A stretch of 34,063 nucleotides of DNA. Origin: Desulfarculales bacterium. Its GTDB lineage: Bacteria; Desulfobacterota; Desulfarculia; Desulfarculales; Desulfarculaceae. The number at the start of each line of letters is the position of its first letter. The stretch's first letter is position 1. The translations under genes were made by a program, and so were the position numbers. This document shows, in pieces, positions 16,623-24,133 of the stretch. The notes beneath the pieces were generated by a model. It searched no databases, was not told the DNA's origin, and saw only the letters and a program-made list of their open reading frames with translations. The stretch spans positions 1-34,063 of the forward strand of contig JAIRYI010000008.1 of assembly GCA_031267815.1 (NCBI GenBank), in the 5' to 3' direction.

Positions 16623-16940
16623 ATGCCTAAAATAGCGGTAAAATTTTGCGGGGGTTGCAACCCGGCTTATGACAGGGGAGAAATTGTAGCCCGCCTGCGC
16701 CGGGAATATCCGGAAGCGGCCGTAACCTTTATAAGCCAGGATGAAAGCTGGCCCCAAAGCGACCTCTGCCTGATCATAACCGGATGCCGGGAATCATGCC
16801 TGGATTATTCCCCATATCTGGGCAGGCAGGGCCGGATTGTGATTTCTTCTCCCGATGATTTTCAAAAAATCGCCGTCTTTATGAATGAGCGGCCTGCCAA
16901 TACTGGCGCATGCGGGGCAGAACCTGATACGGCACCTTGA
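16623..16940 (+). CDS. Hypothetical protein with N-terminal CGGCNP motif
   Basis: A small protein of about 105 residues starting MPKIAVKFCGGCNPAYDRGE, with a further cysteine pair ITGCRESCLDY. The CGGCNP motif recurs in uncharacterised short proteins of anaerobes; function unknown. An ATG at 16608 is an alternative start. Its last 62 bases overlap the end of the convergent PHP gene, so the C-terminal tail (ACGAEPDTAP) may be unimportant. Cysteine spacing hints at a metal or redox site, which is inference only. Confidence 0.65.
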   Translation: MPKIAVKFCGGCNPAYDRGEIVARLRREYPEAAVTFISQDESWPQSDLCLIITGCRESCLDYSPYLGRQGRIVISSPDDFQKIAVFMNERPANTGACGAEPDTAP

Positions 16941-17769
16941 GCCGGCCTTTGCCTGTACCCAAATGGATGCTGGGCTTCAATTGACCGTGAAAATCGCTGC
17001 CGCCGCAGGGGGCCAGGTCAAAGCGGTGGGAGAGGCTGAGTAAATCCTGCTTCTGCTGCGCGGTGTATTCAGGATAATAACATTCCATGGCCCCCAGTCC
17101 GCAGGTTTTCAGGCCGCTTAACAGATTTTGGAAAAAAACCGGCTGATCTAAAAGATGCCCGGGGTGAGCCAGGGCGGGCAGACCTCCGGCCCGGATAATC
17201 AGGCTGATGCCCTCCTGGGGGGTCAGACGTTCTTTTTCCACATAGCCGGGCGCCCCGCGCCGCAGAAAACGCTGAAAAGCATCGTCAATATCTCTGGCGT
17301 AACCTTGGGCAACCAGAGCAGAAGCGAAATGAGGGCGGCCCAGAGCGCCCGGCTGCTTTTTGAAGCTTTCCACCGCGCTCAAAGTCAGGTCGCAGCCTAT
17401 TTTATTAAGACGTTCCAGCATCACGAGGTTGCGCTGGTTGCGATTGCGGATCAGGCGGCGCAGGCCTGATTGCAAAACGGGATGGCGATGGTCAATAAAA
17501 TAGCCCAGGATATGCAAAGATATCTGCCTGCCCTCATGGTTTTGGGCGCTCACGCTTATCTCCACTCCCGGCACCAGTTCCAGATCCAGGGCCAGAGCGG
17601 CAGCCAGCGCTTCGTCCAAGCCGTCCACGGTATCATGGTCGGTCAAAGCCAAGGCGGCCAGACCTAATTCCTGGGCGGCTCTGACCAGTTCGGCGGGGGT
17701 CAGGCTGCCATCGGAAACGCTGGAATGAGTGTGCAGATCCACCAAGCCAGTGAGCGGGCCTTTATTCAT
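16879..17769 (-). CDS. PHP-domain phosphoesterase (YciV/RNase AM-like)
   Basis: A 296-residue PHP protein. Metal ligands occur in DLHTHSSVSDG, LTDHDTVDGL and PGVEIS, with later His in LAHPGH and Asp/His in GGSDFHG. This is the YciV-type layout, whose characterised members release nucleotides from 3',5'-bisphosphates or trim RNA 5' ends; which applies here is not known. The ATG overlaps the lon stop as ATGA (17769-17766), so it is translationally coupled to lon and is probably expressed with the heat-shock genes. Confidence 0.87.
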   Translation of the reverse strand: MNKGPLTGLVDLHTHSSVSDGSLTPAELVRAAQELGLAALALTDHDTVDGLDEALAAALALDLELVPGVEISVSAQNHEGRQISLHILGYFIDHRHPVLQSGLRRLIRNRNQRNLVMLERLNKIGCDLTLSAVESFKKQPGALGRPHFASALVAQGYARDIDDAFQRFLRRGAPGYVEKERLTPQEGISLIIRAGGLPALAHPGHLLDQPVFFQNLLSGLKTCGLGAMECYYPEYTAQQKQDLLSLSHRFDLAPCGGSDFHGQLKPSIHLGTGKGRLKVPYQVLPRMRQYWQAAHS

Positions 17770-20234
17770 CGGATTTTAACGGCCTTTTTTTGGGGATCCC
17801 CGCTCTTTGTCCCAGCGGCCTTCTCCCGCCGGGCCTTACTTTCCCCCGCAATAGCGTACTGAATCAGATCACTGACCTCGTCCACAAAAATAATCCGCAT
17901 ATTCTTGCGGGCGCTTTCCGGAACTTCGCTCAGATCCCGCTGATTGCGTTTGGGCAGGAGAACGGTTTTAATGCCCGCCTGCTGGGCGGCCAGCACTTTT
18001 TCCTTGATTCCGCCAATCGCCAGCACCAGGCCGCGCAGGGTGATTTCTCCGGTCATGGCCACATCCACCCGCACCGGGCGGTTGGTCATAAGGCTGAACA
18101 AGGCGGTAAAAATAGTGACTCCGGCGGAAGGCCCGTCTTTGGGAATGGCTCCGGCGGGAACGTGGACATGGATATCATTGCCCGCAAAAAATTCTGGAGC
18201 AATGCCAAAACGCCGGCCGTTGGCTTTCAGATAACTGAGGGCGGTCTGGGCTGATTCCTTCATCACCTCTCCCAACTGCCCGGTAAGATGCAGGTTGCCG
18301 CTACCCGGAATGGCAGTGGCTTCAATAAAGAGAATATCTCCTCCCGTTGGGGTCCAGGCCAGGCCGGTGGCAACTCCGGGCAGAGCCTTGCGCAAAGCCG
18401 CTTCCGGCACAAAATTCTCCGGCCCCAAAATATCATTTACTTCTTTTGGGGTAATGGCCGCTGATTTTTTAATTCCTTCAGCCACCTGAAGGGCGGCAAA
18501 GCGGCAGATGGTGCCTATCTCCCGCTCCAGATTACGCAAACCGGCTTCTTTGGTATAGCTGGCAATAACCAAATTTAAAGCTTTATCGCTGATTTTGAAC
18601 TGGCTGGCTTTCAGGCCATGGCTGGCCCGTACTTTGGGAATGAGATAGCGCCTGGCAATGTGGTATTTTTCTTCTCGGGTGTAGCCGGCTATTTCCAGCA
18701 CTTCCATCCGGTCGCGCAAGGGCGGGGGGATGGTATCCAGGCGGTTGGCGGTGGTGATGAACATTACTTTGGACAAGTCAAAAGGCAAATCCAGGTAATG
18801 GTCGCTAAAAGTGTTGTTCTGTTCCGGATCCAGCACTTCCAGGAGAGCGCTGGCGGGCGATCCTTGAATTCCTTCTCCCAGTTTATCTATTTCATCCAAG
18901 ATAAACACCGGGTTTTTGCTGCCCGCCCGGCGCAGGGACTGAATAATCCGGCCTGGCATGGCGCCCACATAAGTGCGGCGGTGACCTCTTATTTCCGCCT
19001 CGTCACGCACCCCGCCCAAACTTAATCTGGTGAATTTACGCCCCAAGGCCTGGGCAATGGACTTGCCCAAAGAGGTCTTGCCCACTCCGGGAGGTCCGGA
19101 CAGGCATAAAATGGGGCCTTTTAAATCGGGATTGAGTTTGAGTACCGCCAGATATTCCAGAATACGGCGTTTGATTTTTTCCAGGCCATAGTGGCGCTGG
19201 TTGAGTATCTCGCCCGCCCGGCGCAAATCCAGGTTATCGCTGGTGGTTTCTTCCCAGGGCAGAGCCAGAATCCATTCCACATAATCCATTACCACCTGAT
19301 ATTCGGCGGTGGAGGGATTCATCTGGGCCATCCGCTTGAGTTCGCGCGCGGTTTCCTCTCTCACCTGATCGGGCAGAACTTTCCCCTGCAAACGCGTCTT
19401 TAAGCGGCTCACTTCCTGATTTATATCTTCATTTTCACCCAGCTCGTTTTGAATGGCCTTTATTTTCTGGCGCAGATAAAAATCGCGCTGATTTTTGTCC
19501 AGGGCGTCTTTTACTTTGGAATGAATTTTATTGCCCAATTCCAACACCTGGATTTCCCTGGCCAGAAGAAAATTGACCTGATGCAGGCGCGCCTTAACTT
19601 TTAATTCTTCCAGAACGCTCTGCCTCTCCAACGGCATCAGGTTGATGGTGCCGGCCACCAGATCCGCCAGGGAGCCGGGACTGTTGATGCCGTTGGCCAG
19701 GTAATTGAGTTCATTGGGCAGTTGGGGAGCCAGATCCAGAAAATGGGTGAAAGATTTTTTAACTGTACTCATCAAGGCCTGGGTTTCCAGATCGTCGCTG
19801 GCGATATCGCTCAAAGCGCTGACCCGCGCCCGCAGATAAGGTTCACTTTGCAATAATTCCAACAGGCAGATACGGTTCATCCCCTGAACCATGAGGCGGA
19901 TACCATCGTTTTCCGTCCGCACCATCTTAAGCACCAGGGCTTCCATACCCACGCTGTATAACTGATCCAGACTGGTTATTTCATTGGGTTTGGCATTTTC
20001 TTTCAGCAAGGCCAATCCCACCTGTTTATGGCTGGTCAGAGACTCGGTGAAAAGCATCTGGTTGCCTGGATTGAATAAATGCATGGGCATAATCATATGA
20101 GGGAACAGGCTGAATTCCCGTACCGCAATGATGGGCAGGACCTCGGGGAGGATGACAGGCATGCTCTGTTCATCTTCCTGGACGGCCTTGATATATATTT
20201 CAGGCGCCTGCAATATGAGATTGTCGTCAGGCAT
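17766..20234 (-). CDS. lon: ATP-dependent Lon protease
   Basis: An 822-residue Lon of the bacterial LonA type. The N-terminal substrate-binding domain starts LPIIAVREFSLFPHMIMP. The AAA+ module has Walker A GPPGVGKTS (about 380-388) and Walker B VFILDEIDK. The protease domain has the catalytic Ser703 in KDGPSAG and Lys746 in GGIKEKVLAA. It degrades misfolded and regulatory proteins in the cytoplasm. It follows hsp20 after 47 bases and is coupled to the PHP gene, so a hsp20-lon-PHP operon is likely. GGAAGG upstream of the ATG supports the start. Confidence 0.97.
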   Translation of the reverse strand: MPDDNLILQAPEIYIKAVQEDEQSMPVILPEVLPIIAVREFSLFPHMIMPMHLFNPGNQMLFTESLTSHKQVGLALLKENAKPNEITSLDQLYSVGMEALVLKMVRTENDGIRLMVQGMNRICLLELLQSEPYLRARVSALSDIASDDLETQALMSTVKKSFTHFLDLAPQLPNELNYLANGINSPGSLADLVAGTINLMPLERQSVLEELKVKARLHQVNFLLAREIQVLELGNKIHSKVKDALDKNQRDFYLRQKIKAIQNELGENEDINQEVSRLKTRLQGKVLPDQVREETARELKRMAQMNPSTAEYQVVMDYVEWILALPWEETTSDNLDLRRAGEILNQRHYGLEKIKRRILEYLAVLKLNPDLKGPILCLSGPPGVGKTSLGKSIAQALGRKFTRLSLGGVRDEAEIRGHRRTYVGAMPGRIIQSLRRAGSKNPVFILDEIDKLGEGIQGSPASALLEVLDPEQNNTFSDHYLDLPFDLSKVMFITTANRLDTIPPPLRDRMEVLEIAGYTREEKYHIARRYLIPKVRASHGLKASQFKISDKALNLVIASYTKEAGLRNLEREIGTICRFAALQVAEGIKKSAAITPKEVNDILGPENFVPEAALRKALPGVATGLAWTPTGGDILFIEATAIPGSGNLHLTGQLGEVMKESAQTALSYLKANGRRFGIAPEFFAGNDIHVHVPAGAIPKDGPSAGVTIFTALFSLMTNRPVRVDVAMTGEITLRGLVLAIGGIKEKVLAAQQAGIKTVLLPKRNQRDLSEVPESARKNMRIIFVDEVSDLIQYAIAGESKARREKAAGTKSGDPQKKAVKIR

Positions 20235-20281
20235 AGTTAACCTTCCCGCTGAATAGTTTGCGCGCGAAAATACAATTGCTC

Positions 20282-20689
20282 TTAAAATTGCTGTTTTGGC
20301 AAAATCAAATACAGCATCCCGTCAACGACTTTGGCCAAGCCCTGATTGGGGATAACCTTTACGGGCAAAGAGAATCTGCGGCTGAAATGTCCGGTGGGAA
20401 TTTCCATGCGATGATAAAAGCCCCGGCTTTTGGAGCAGGTAGGATTGCGGTGGCCGCTGAAATTAACCGAAGTCTCGGTTACGGTAATATTGATGTCCTG
20501 ATGGCGTATGCCGGCTATTTCCGCCACAAAAACCAGGTTAGCCGCGTTCTCGTACACATCAACCGCCAATTGCCAGCCGCTTACCGTATTAGATAAGCCC
20601 ACCGGCCGGCTCTCAGGGAACAATTCTTCAATTTTGGTAATAAAATCGCTGGAATAATTAAAATTCTCACCATCGTAATGCTGTAACAT
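20282..20689 (-). CDS. Small heat shock protein (Hsp20/alpha-crystallin)
   Basis: A 135-residue Hsp20 protein. The alpha-crystallin domain covers about residues 43-133, with FVAEIAGIRHQDINITVTE near its start and MEIPTGHFSRRFSLP followed by VVDGMLYLILPK near its end. Hsp20 proteins hold unfolding clients without ATP. The ATG is preceded by a strong GGGAGGGGG site. lon follows after 47 bases, matching the usual pairing of holdase and protease under heat stress. Confidence 0.88.
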   Translation of the reverse strand: MLQHYDGENFNYSSDFITKIEELFPESRPVGLSNTVSGWQLAVDVYENAANLVFVAEIAGIRHQDINITVTETSVNFSGHRNPTCSKSRGFYHRMEIPTGHFSRRFSLPVKVIPNQGLAKVVDGMLYLILPKQQF

Positions 20690-20769
20690 TTCAACCCCCT
20701 CCCTTTGGGCGGAGAAATATCATCTGCCCATCCGCCCGGAAATACAATAATTCTCACTGCCACCCGTTT

Positions 20770-20797
20770 ATTTTACCAGGAAAAAGCCTCTCCTCAA
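20770..20797 (-). promoter_or_regulatory. Candidate sigma-70 promoter for the hsp20-lon operon
   Basis: On the minus strand TTGAGG (20797-20792) and TAAAAT (20775-20770) are separated by 16 bases, about 80 bases upstream of the hsp20 start. No CIRCE element and no good sigma-32 pair was seen. Confidence 0.4.
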
Positions 20798-20884
20798 AGC
20801 GTTGGGCGCGCAGGAAAGACAGGTGATTGCCAAAGGAAAAGCAAGCGGTTCGTTGCTTGGCAGGGGCGGGGAAGAGACTAATTC

Positions 20885-21076
20885 TCACACCATGTGGGCA
20901 TGGTTTATGACCGGCAGCTCATCTTCGCTGAATTCCAGGCTGAGCAGGCGCTCACGGCAGGCGGCGCATTCAAAGTTCAATCCGCAATGAAGCAGGCACA
21001 CCGAATCGGTGCGATCAAATTCGCCAAAGCAACTTATCCGTTCGCCCAGATCCTCAGGTTTTATTCTGACAGCCAA
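20885..21076 (-). CDS. Small cysteine-rich protein downstream of mreB
   Basis: A 63-residue acidic protein with clustered Cys and His: CFGEFDRTDSVCLLHCG and ECAACRERL, ending INHAHMV. The spacing suggests a small zinc-binding protein; function unknown. The TTG at 21076 is chosen because GAGGAG lies six bases upstream; another TTG two codons earlier touches the site. It begins about ten bases after the mreB stop and is probably co-transcribed with it. Codon use is consistent with a real gene, but the call is moderate. Confidence 0.6.
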   Translation of the reverse strand: MAVRIKPEDLGERISCFGEFDRTDSVCLLHCGLNFECAACRERLLSLEFSEDELPVINHAHMV

Positions 21077-21086
21077 ATCCAACTCC

Positions 21087-22112
21087 TCAATTTAAAAATA
21101 CCCGTTTATATTCCCGTATATTTTGCAAAGCCATACCCGCGCCCAGCACCACGCTGGTCAGGGGTTCATCCGCCACATAGACATTAACACGCATTTCCTG
21201 TTCCAAAAGTTTGTCCAGCCCCCGAATCAAGGCTCCGCCTCCGGCCAGGGTAATGCCATATTCGGCAATGTCGGCGGTCAATTCCGGCGGGGTCTTCTCA
21301 AAAGCCCGGCGTACACTTTCCACAATAATCTGTACCGGCTCGCGCATGGCTTCCCTTATTTCATCGTCAGTCAAGCGGATAGTCTTGGGAATTCCGTCTA
21401 TCAGGCCTTTGCCGCTGACATCCATACTCAGAGGTTCTTTCAGGGGATAAGCCGAACCAATGGCTATTTTAACCCGCTCGGCAGTATTTTCTCCCACCAG
21501 CAATTGATAAGTGCGCTGGATATAGCGGGCTATGGCTTCGGTGGCTTCATCTCCGGCCACCCGCACCGACTCAGAGTAGGCAGTTGAATACAGAGATATA
21601 ACCGCCACTTCCGTGGTGCCTCCGCCGATATCCACCACCATGTTGCCCCGGGGCTGGCCCACCGGCAGGCCGGCGCCGATAGCGGCGGCCATGGGTTCTT
21701 CGATGAGATAAATATCTCTGGCCCCGGCTTGCTCCGCGCTTTCGATAACCGCCCGCTTTTCCACCTGGGTAATGCCCGAGGGCACGCCGATAAGCATACG
21801 GGGTTTTACCGCGCCGATGGACGACCTTAATTTAATGATGAACTCGCGAATCATTATCCGGGTGAGTTCAAAATCAGCGATAACTCCATCTTTCATAGGA
21901 CGGCTGGCCAGAATGGAGGGGTTGGTCCGGCCCAGATATTCTTTGGCCTGATGACCCACCGCCACCGGTTTTCCGGTGTTCCGGTTTACCGCCACCACCG
22001 AAGGCTCATTTAAAATTATTCCCTGCCCTTTGATGTAAACCAGAGTATTGGCGGTGCCTAAGTCTATGGCCACATCTTTACTGAACAGCCCGAATAACTT
22101 GGTGAAAATCAT
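21087..22112 (-). CDS. mreB: Rod shape-determining protein MreB
   Basis: A 341-residue bacterial actin. Phosphate 1 loop AIDLGTANTLVY, phosphate 2 loop VVDIGGGTTEVAVISL, the connecting RPMKDGVIADF and the adenosine-site GGGALIRGLDKLL motifs are all present. MreB polymerises under the inner membrane and steers wall elongation. The frame is open upstream, but the ATG at 22112 has GGAGGACAGGAA before it and gives the normal MIFTKLFGLFSKD start. Unusually, mreC, mreD and the rodA/mrdA genes do not follow; a small Cys protein and hsp20 do. A tandem hairpin array lies upstream. Confidence 0.96.
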   Translation of the reverse strand: MIFTKLFGLFSKDVAIDLGTANTLVYIKGQGIILNEPSVVAVNRNTGKPVAVGHQAKEYLGRTNPSILASRPMKDGVIADFELTRIMIREFIIKLRSSIGAVKPRMLIGVPSGITQVEKRAVIESAEQAGARDIYLIEEPMAAAIGAGLPVGQPRGNMVVDIGGGTTEVAVISLYSTAYSESVRVAGDEATEAIARYIQRTYQLLVGENTAERVKIAIGSAYPLKEPLSMDVSGKGLIDGIPKTIRLTDDEIREAMREPVQIIVESVRRAFEKTPPELTADIAEYGITLAGGGALIRGLDKLLEQEMRVNVYVADEPLTSVVLGAGMALQNIREYKRVFLN

Positions 22113-22200
22113 TTCCTGTCCTCCAAACGGGGCTAAGGATGGGTTTGCGCCCTCAAAACGGCAACAGTTAATCTTAAAACGGCACAATTTTAGTCAAGAT

Positions 22201-22366
22201 CTGTTGCAAATTGCCTTTCATGGCAATTTGCAACAGCATAGTTGGCTTTAAGCGTGATTAAAGCCAACTACGCCGGATAACAAATATTTTGCAAATACTT
22301 GTTGTCCGGCGGGCCGTCCATGGCCCGCTTTAGGCCTGATGCATATTTGTAATGTGCATCAGGCCT
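22201..22366. repeat. Array of five consecutive inverted repeats
   Basis: Five hairpins lie head to tail. (1) 22201-22215/22222-22236, perfect 15 bp, loop TTTCAT. (2) 22239-22250/22259-22270, perfect 12 bp. (3) 22271-22288/22294-22311, 18 positions with two mismatches. (4) 22309-22315/22322-22328, perfect 7 bp, loop GTCCAT. (5) 22332-22347/22351-22366, 16 pairs with one G-T pair. No open reading frame spans them. They occupy the gap between the GAF gene and mreB. Confidence 0.85.
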
Positions 22367-22408
22367 CTCAATTGTATCAACTATGCCCTAGTATGCAACA
22401 GCCGCCTC

Positions 22409-23449
22409 TTATCCGGCAAAATGTTTAATAGCCGCCGCAACCCCTTGCCCGGCCATTTGCAGGGCCTGGGCTTCTTCCGAGTCCAAAGCCCGTTCGCTGC
22501 GCCCGGCAAAAGCCCACACTCCCACCAATTGCCGCCATGCCAGCAAAGGCACTCCGATAAAAGCATTATATCCCCGCAAAGGCTCATCGGGAGAAATAAG
22601 AAAAGATTTGCCCGGGATGGGAGTCCAGCGGGAATGAACCAGAGGCTTGGCTTCCCGCATCACCCAGCCTACCAGACCCTGAGTGATGGGAAAGGAGCGG
22701 CCTTTCAATATGGTCAGGGATGGCCCGTCCACCGCCTCCACTATGAATTTGCGCGGCCCGCTGTCAGCCGTATGCAGACACAAAAAACCCATGGAAAGCC
22801 CGGTATAGCGCCGGCCCGCGTCCAGAACCGCGCCGTAGTAATCCCGCAGGTTGGTGAAGGCCAGGCCGGCGTTGGCCAGATCATAAAGCAGATCGAGAAT
22901 CCGGCCGTACATGACTTCCCGGGCGCAAGTTTCCTGCTGCACGATGAGCATGGCAAAAAATCCGGCAAACTCGCGCACCCATTTTTTTTCCCTCTCCGTG
23001 AAAATCGAGCGCTTTTTGGTATCCACCACCAATACGCCAAAATCACTTACCGGCATGGCCAGAAAAGCCTTGATATCTTCCTCATCCTCGTAGAGTCTGG
23101 TGGGAGGGGGGGCGTCCTGCTGGCTGCGCACCGCATCCACCGGCACCCCATGCTTCATCACATAGCCTACCAGGCCTTCCCCGGGAGCCATGCTGACGTC
23201 GCCGCGGAAATTACGCGACAGGCTGTGCCAGACAGCGGCGCGCAGATTCCCTTCGCTGTCGGGTAAAAATAAGGCGGCGGTATGGGCTTCGGTGAGATCG
23301 GCCAGCAGATCAATAGCCTGCTTCAATTCAGGTCTGGCATGCATGGTCAGGGCCTGCGTGCTGAAAACCGGCCCCAGCCATGCTCCCCGGGGCAGATCCG
23401 GGCGCCGGCGGCACAGCGGCCGCGACTCTTCCGCCCGGAGGGCGGGCAA
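22409..23449 (-). CDS. Protein with two GAF domains
   Basis: A cytoplasmic protein of up to 346 residues with two GAF modules: one around 55-165 (HTAALFLPDSEGNL to FGVLVVDTKK) and one around 195-335 (GFLCLHTADSGP to LVGVWAFAGRSE), joined by a helix. There is no output domain. Ligand and role are unknown. The 5' end is doubtful: the TTG at 23449 has no ribosome site, while an ATG at 23472 with GGGAGA upstream starts in another frame and would join this one if one T were added to the T5 run at about 23455. ATG 23344 is another alternative. Confidence 0.75.
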   Translation of the reverse strand: MPALRAEESRPLCRRRPDLPRGAWLGPVFSTQALTMHARPELKQAIDLLADLTEAHTAALFLPDSEGNLRAAVWHSLSRNFRGDVSMAPGEGLVGYVMKHGVPVDAVRSQQDAPPPTRLYEDEEDIKAFLAMPVSDFGVLVVDTKKRSIFTEREKKWVREFAGFFAMLIVQQETCAREVMYGRILDLLYDLANAGLAFTNLRDYYGAVLDAGRRYTGLSMGFLCLHTADSGPRKFIVEAVDGPSLTILKGRSFPITQGLVGWVMREAKPLVHSRWTPIPGKSFLISPDEPLRGYNAFIGVPLLAWRQLVGVWAFAGRSERALDSEEAQALQMAGQGVAAAIKHFAG

Positions 23450-23550
23450 ATATAAAAACAGTCTATGCTCATGAAATATCTCCCTGAAATTAAATCAGCC
23501 TTATATACAGTATCATCATGAATTTTAGAGGATTTGTCAATATTAGAGAC

Positions 23551-23616
23551 CTGGTGCAAATTGCCTTCCATGGCTAAGCTTTCGACCTGTTGCGTATTGG
23601 CAATACGCAACAGGTC
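23551..23616. repeat. Repeat piece plus 16-bp inverted repeat
   Basis: CTGGTGCAAATTGCCTTCCATGGC (23551-23574) closely matches 22201-22223 of the hairpin array. It is followed by GACCTGTTGCGTATTG (23584-23599) and its exact inverted copy (23601-23616), separated by one base. Confidence 0.7.
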
Positions 23617-23689
23617 TCCGTTGAGGTAGCGGGCAAAGACCCCATAAATGAATCCGGGACTGAGGGAGCGGTTTTATTTAGCCTAGGGA

Positions 23690-23720
23690 TTGACATTTTA
23701 TCGGGGATATGGTTTATTAT
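23690..23720 (+). promoter_or_regulatory. Sigma-70-like promoter with consensus -35 box
   Basis: TTGACA at 23690-23695 is followed by TTTATT (17-base spacing) or TATTAT (19-base spacing) in an AT-rich stretch. If it drives metY, the transcript has a leader of roughly 400 bases. Confidence 0.5.
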
Positions 23721-24133
23721 TAACATAACATACTATGCATATAGGTATTATATATTAAACTGATTTCCCTTCCCCCTCTGGAACGGGGGAAAGATACGGA
23801 TAATTAAATTTTTCAAGCCCGCGGACCTAATCGGAAAGCTCCGCCGGTTATGGGGTTATCTGGTAATATATATTTCCGGGAAACTTTTAATATTCCGGAG
23901 ACATGCGCCAGACGGCCCGCGGATGCTTTTTGCCAAGCTTATGCTGTCGCGAATTGAAAATCAACCCGTCCGCAATAATGATGAGGAAAAAATTATACTG
24001 TCACTGTGGCATCGGAAAATTGCCCGGCAGACGCCTTACCCCACGAAAGGTAAAGGCCGCAAGCTTGCCCGGGCAGACATAAATGCGCTGAATATCGCTA
24101 TTTTCAGCACTTTACCAGATAAAAAGGAGATTT

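Larger units (their letters stand above)
23450..24133. other. Gene-poor interval and long leader upstream of metY
   Basis: No convincing gene is seen. It contains the repeat/hairpin at 23551-23616, a good promoter at 23690, the hairpin TTCCCCC/GGGGGAA (23770-23776, 23785-23791) and a compound structure at 24022-24074. In the latter GCCCGG/CCGGGC encloses GCCTTACC/GGTAAAGGC, and the sequence GCCCGG(G)CAGAC is directly repeated at 24022 and 24067. I do not recognise a SAM riboswitch or another known class. Confidence 0.5.

Noticed and set aside
20690-20884. CIRCE or sigma-32 control of hsp20
   Set aside because: No TTAGCACTC-N9-GAGTGCTAA and no convincing heat-shock -35/-10 pair was found.
22201-22366. 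CRISPR array or integron attC array
   Set aside because: The hairpin arms differ from one another with no constant repeat, and attC core sequences (GTTRRRY/RYYYAAC) are not seen.
22352-23266. A 304-codon plus-strand frame opposite the GAF gene
   Set aside because: It is the antisense shadow of a well-supported GAF protein in GC-rich DNA and has no recognisable domain.
24022-24079. SAM or cyclic-di-GMP riboswitch
   Set aside because: The nested stem lacks the conserved core sequences of these classes; it is left as an unassigned structure.
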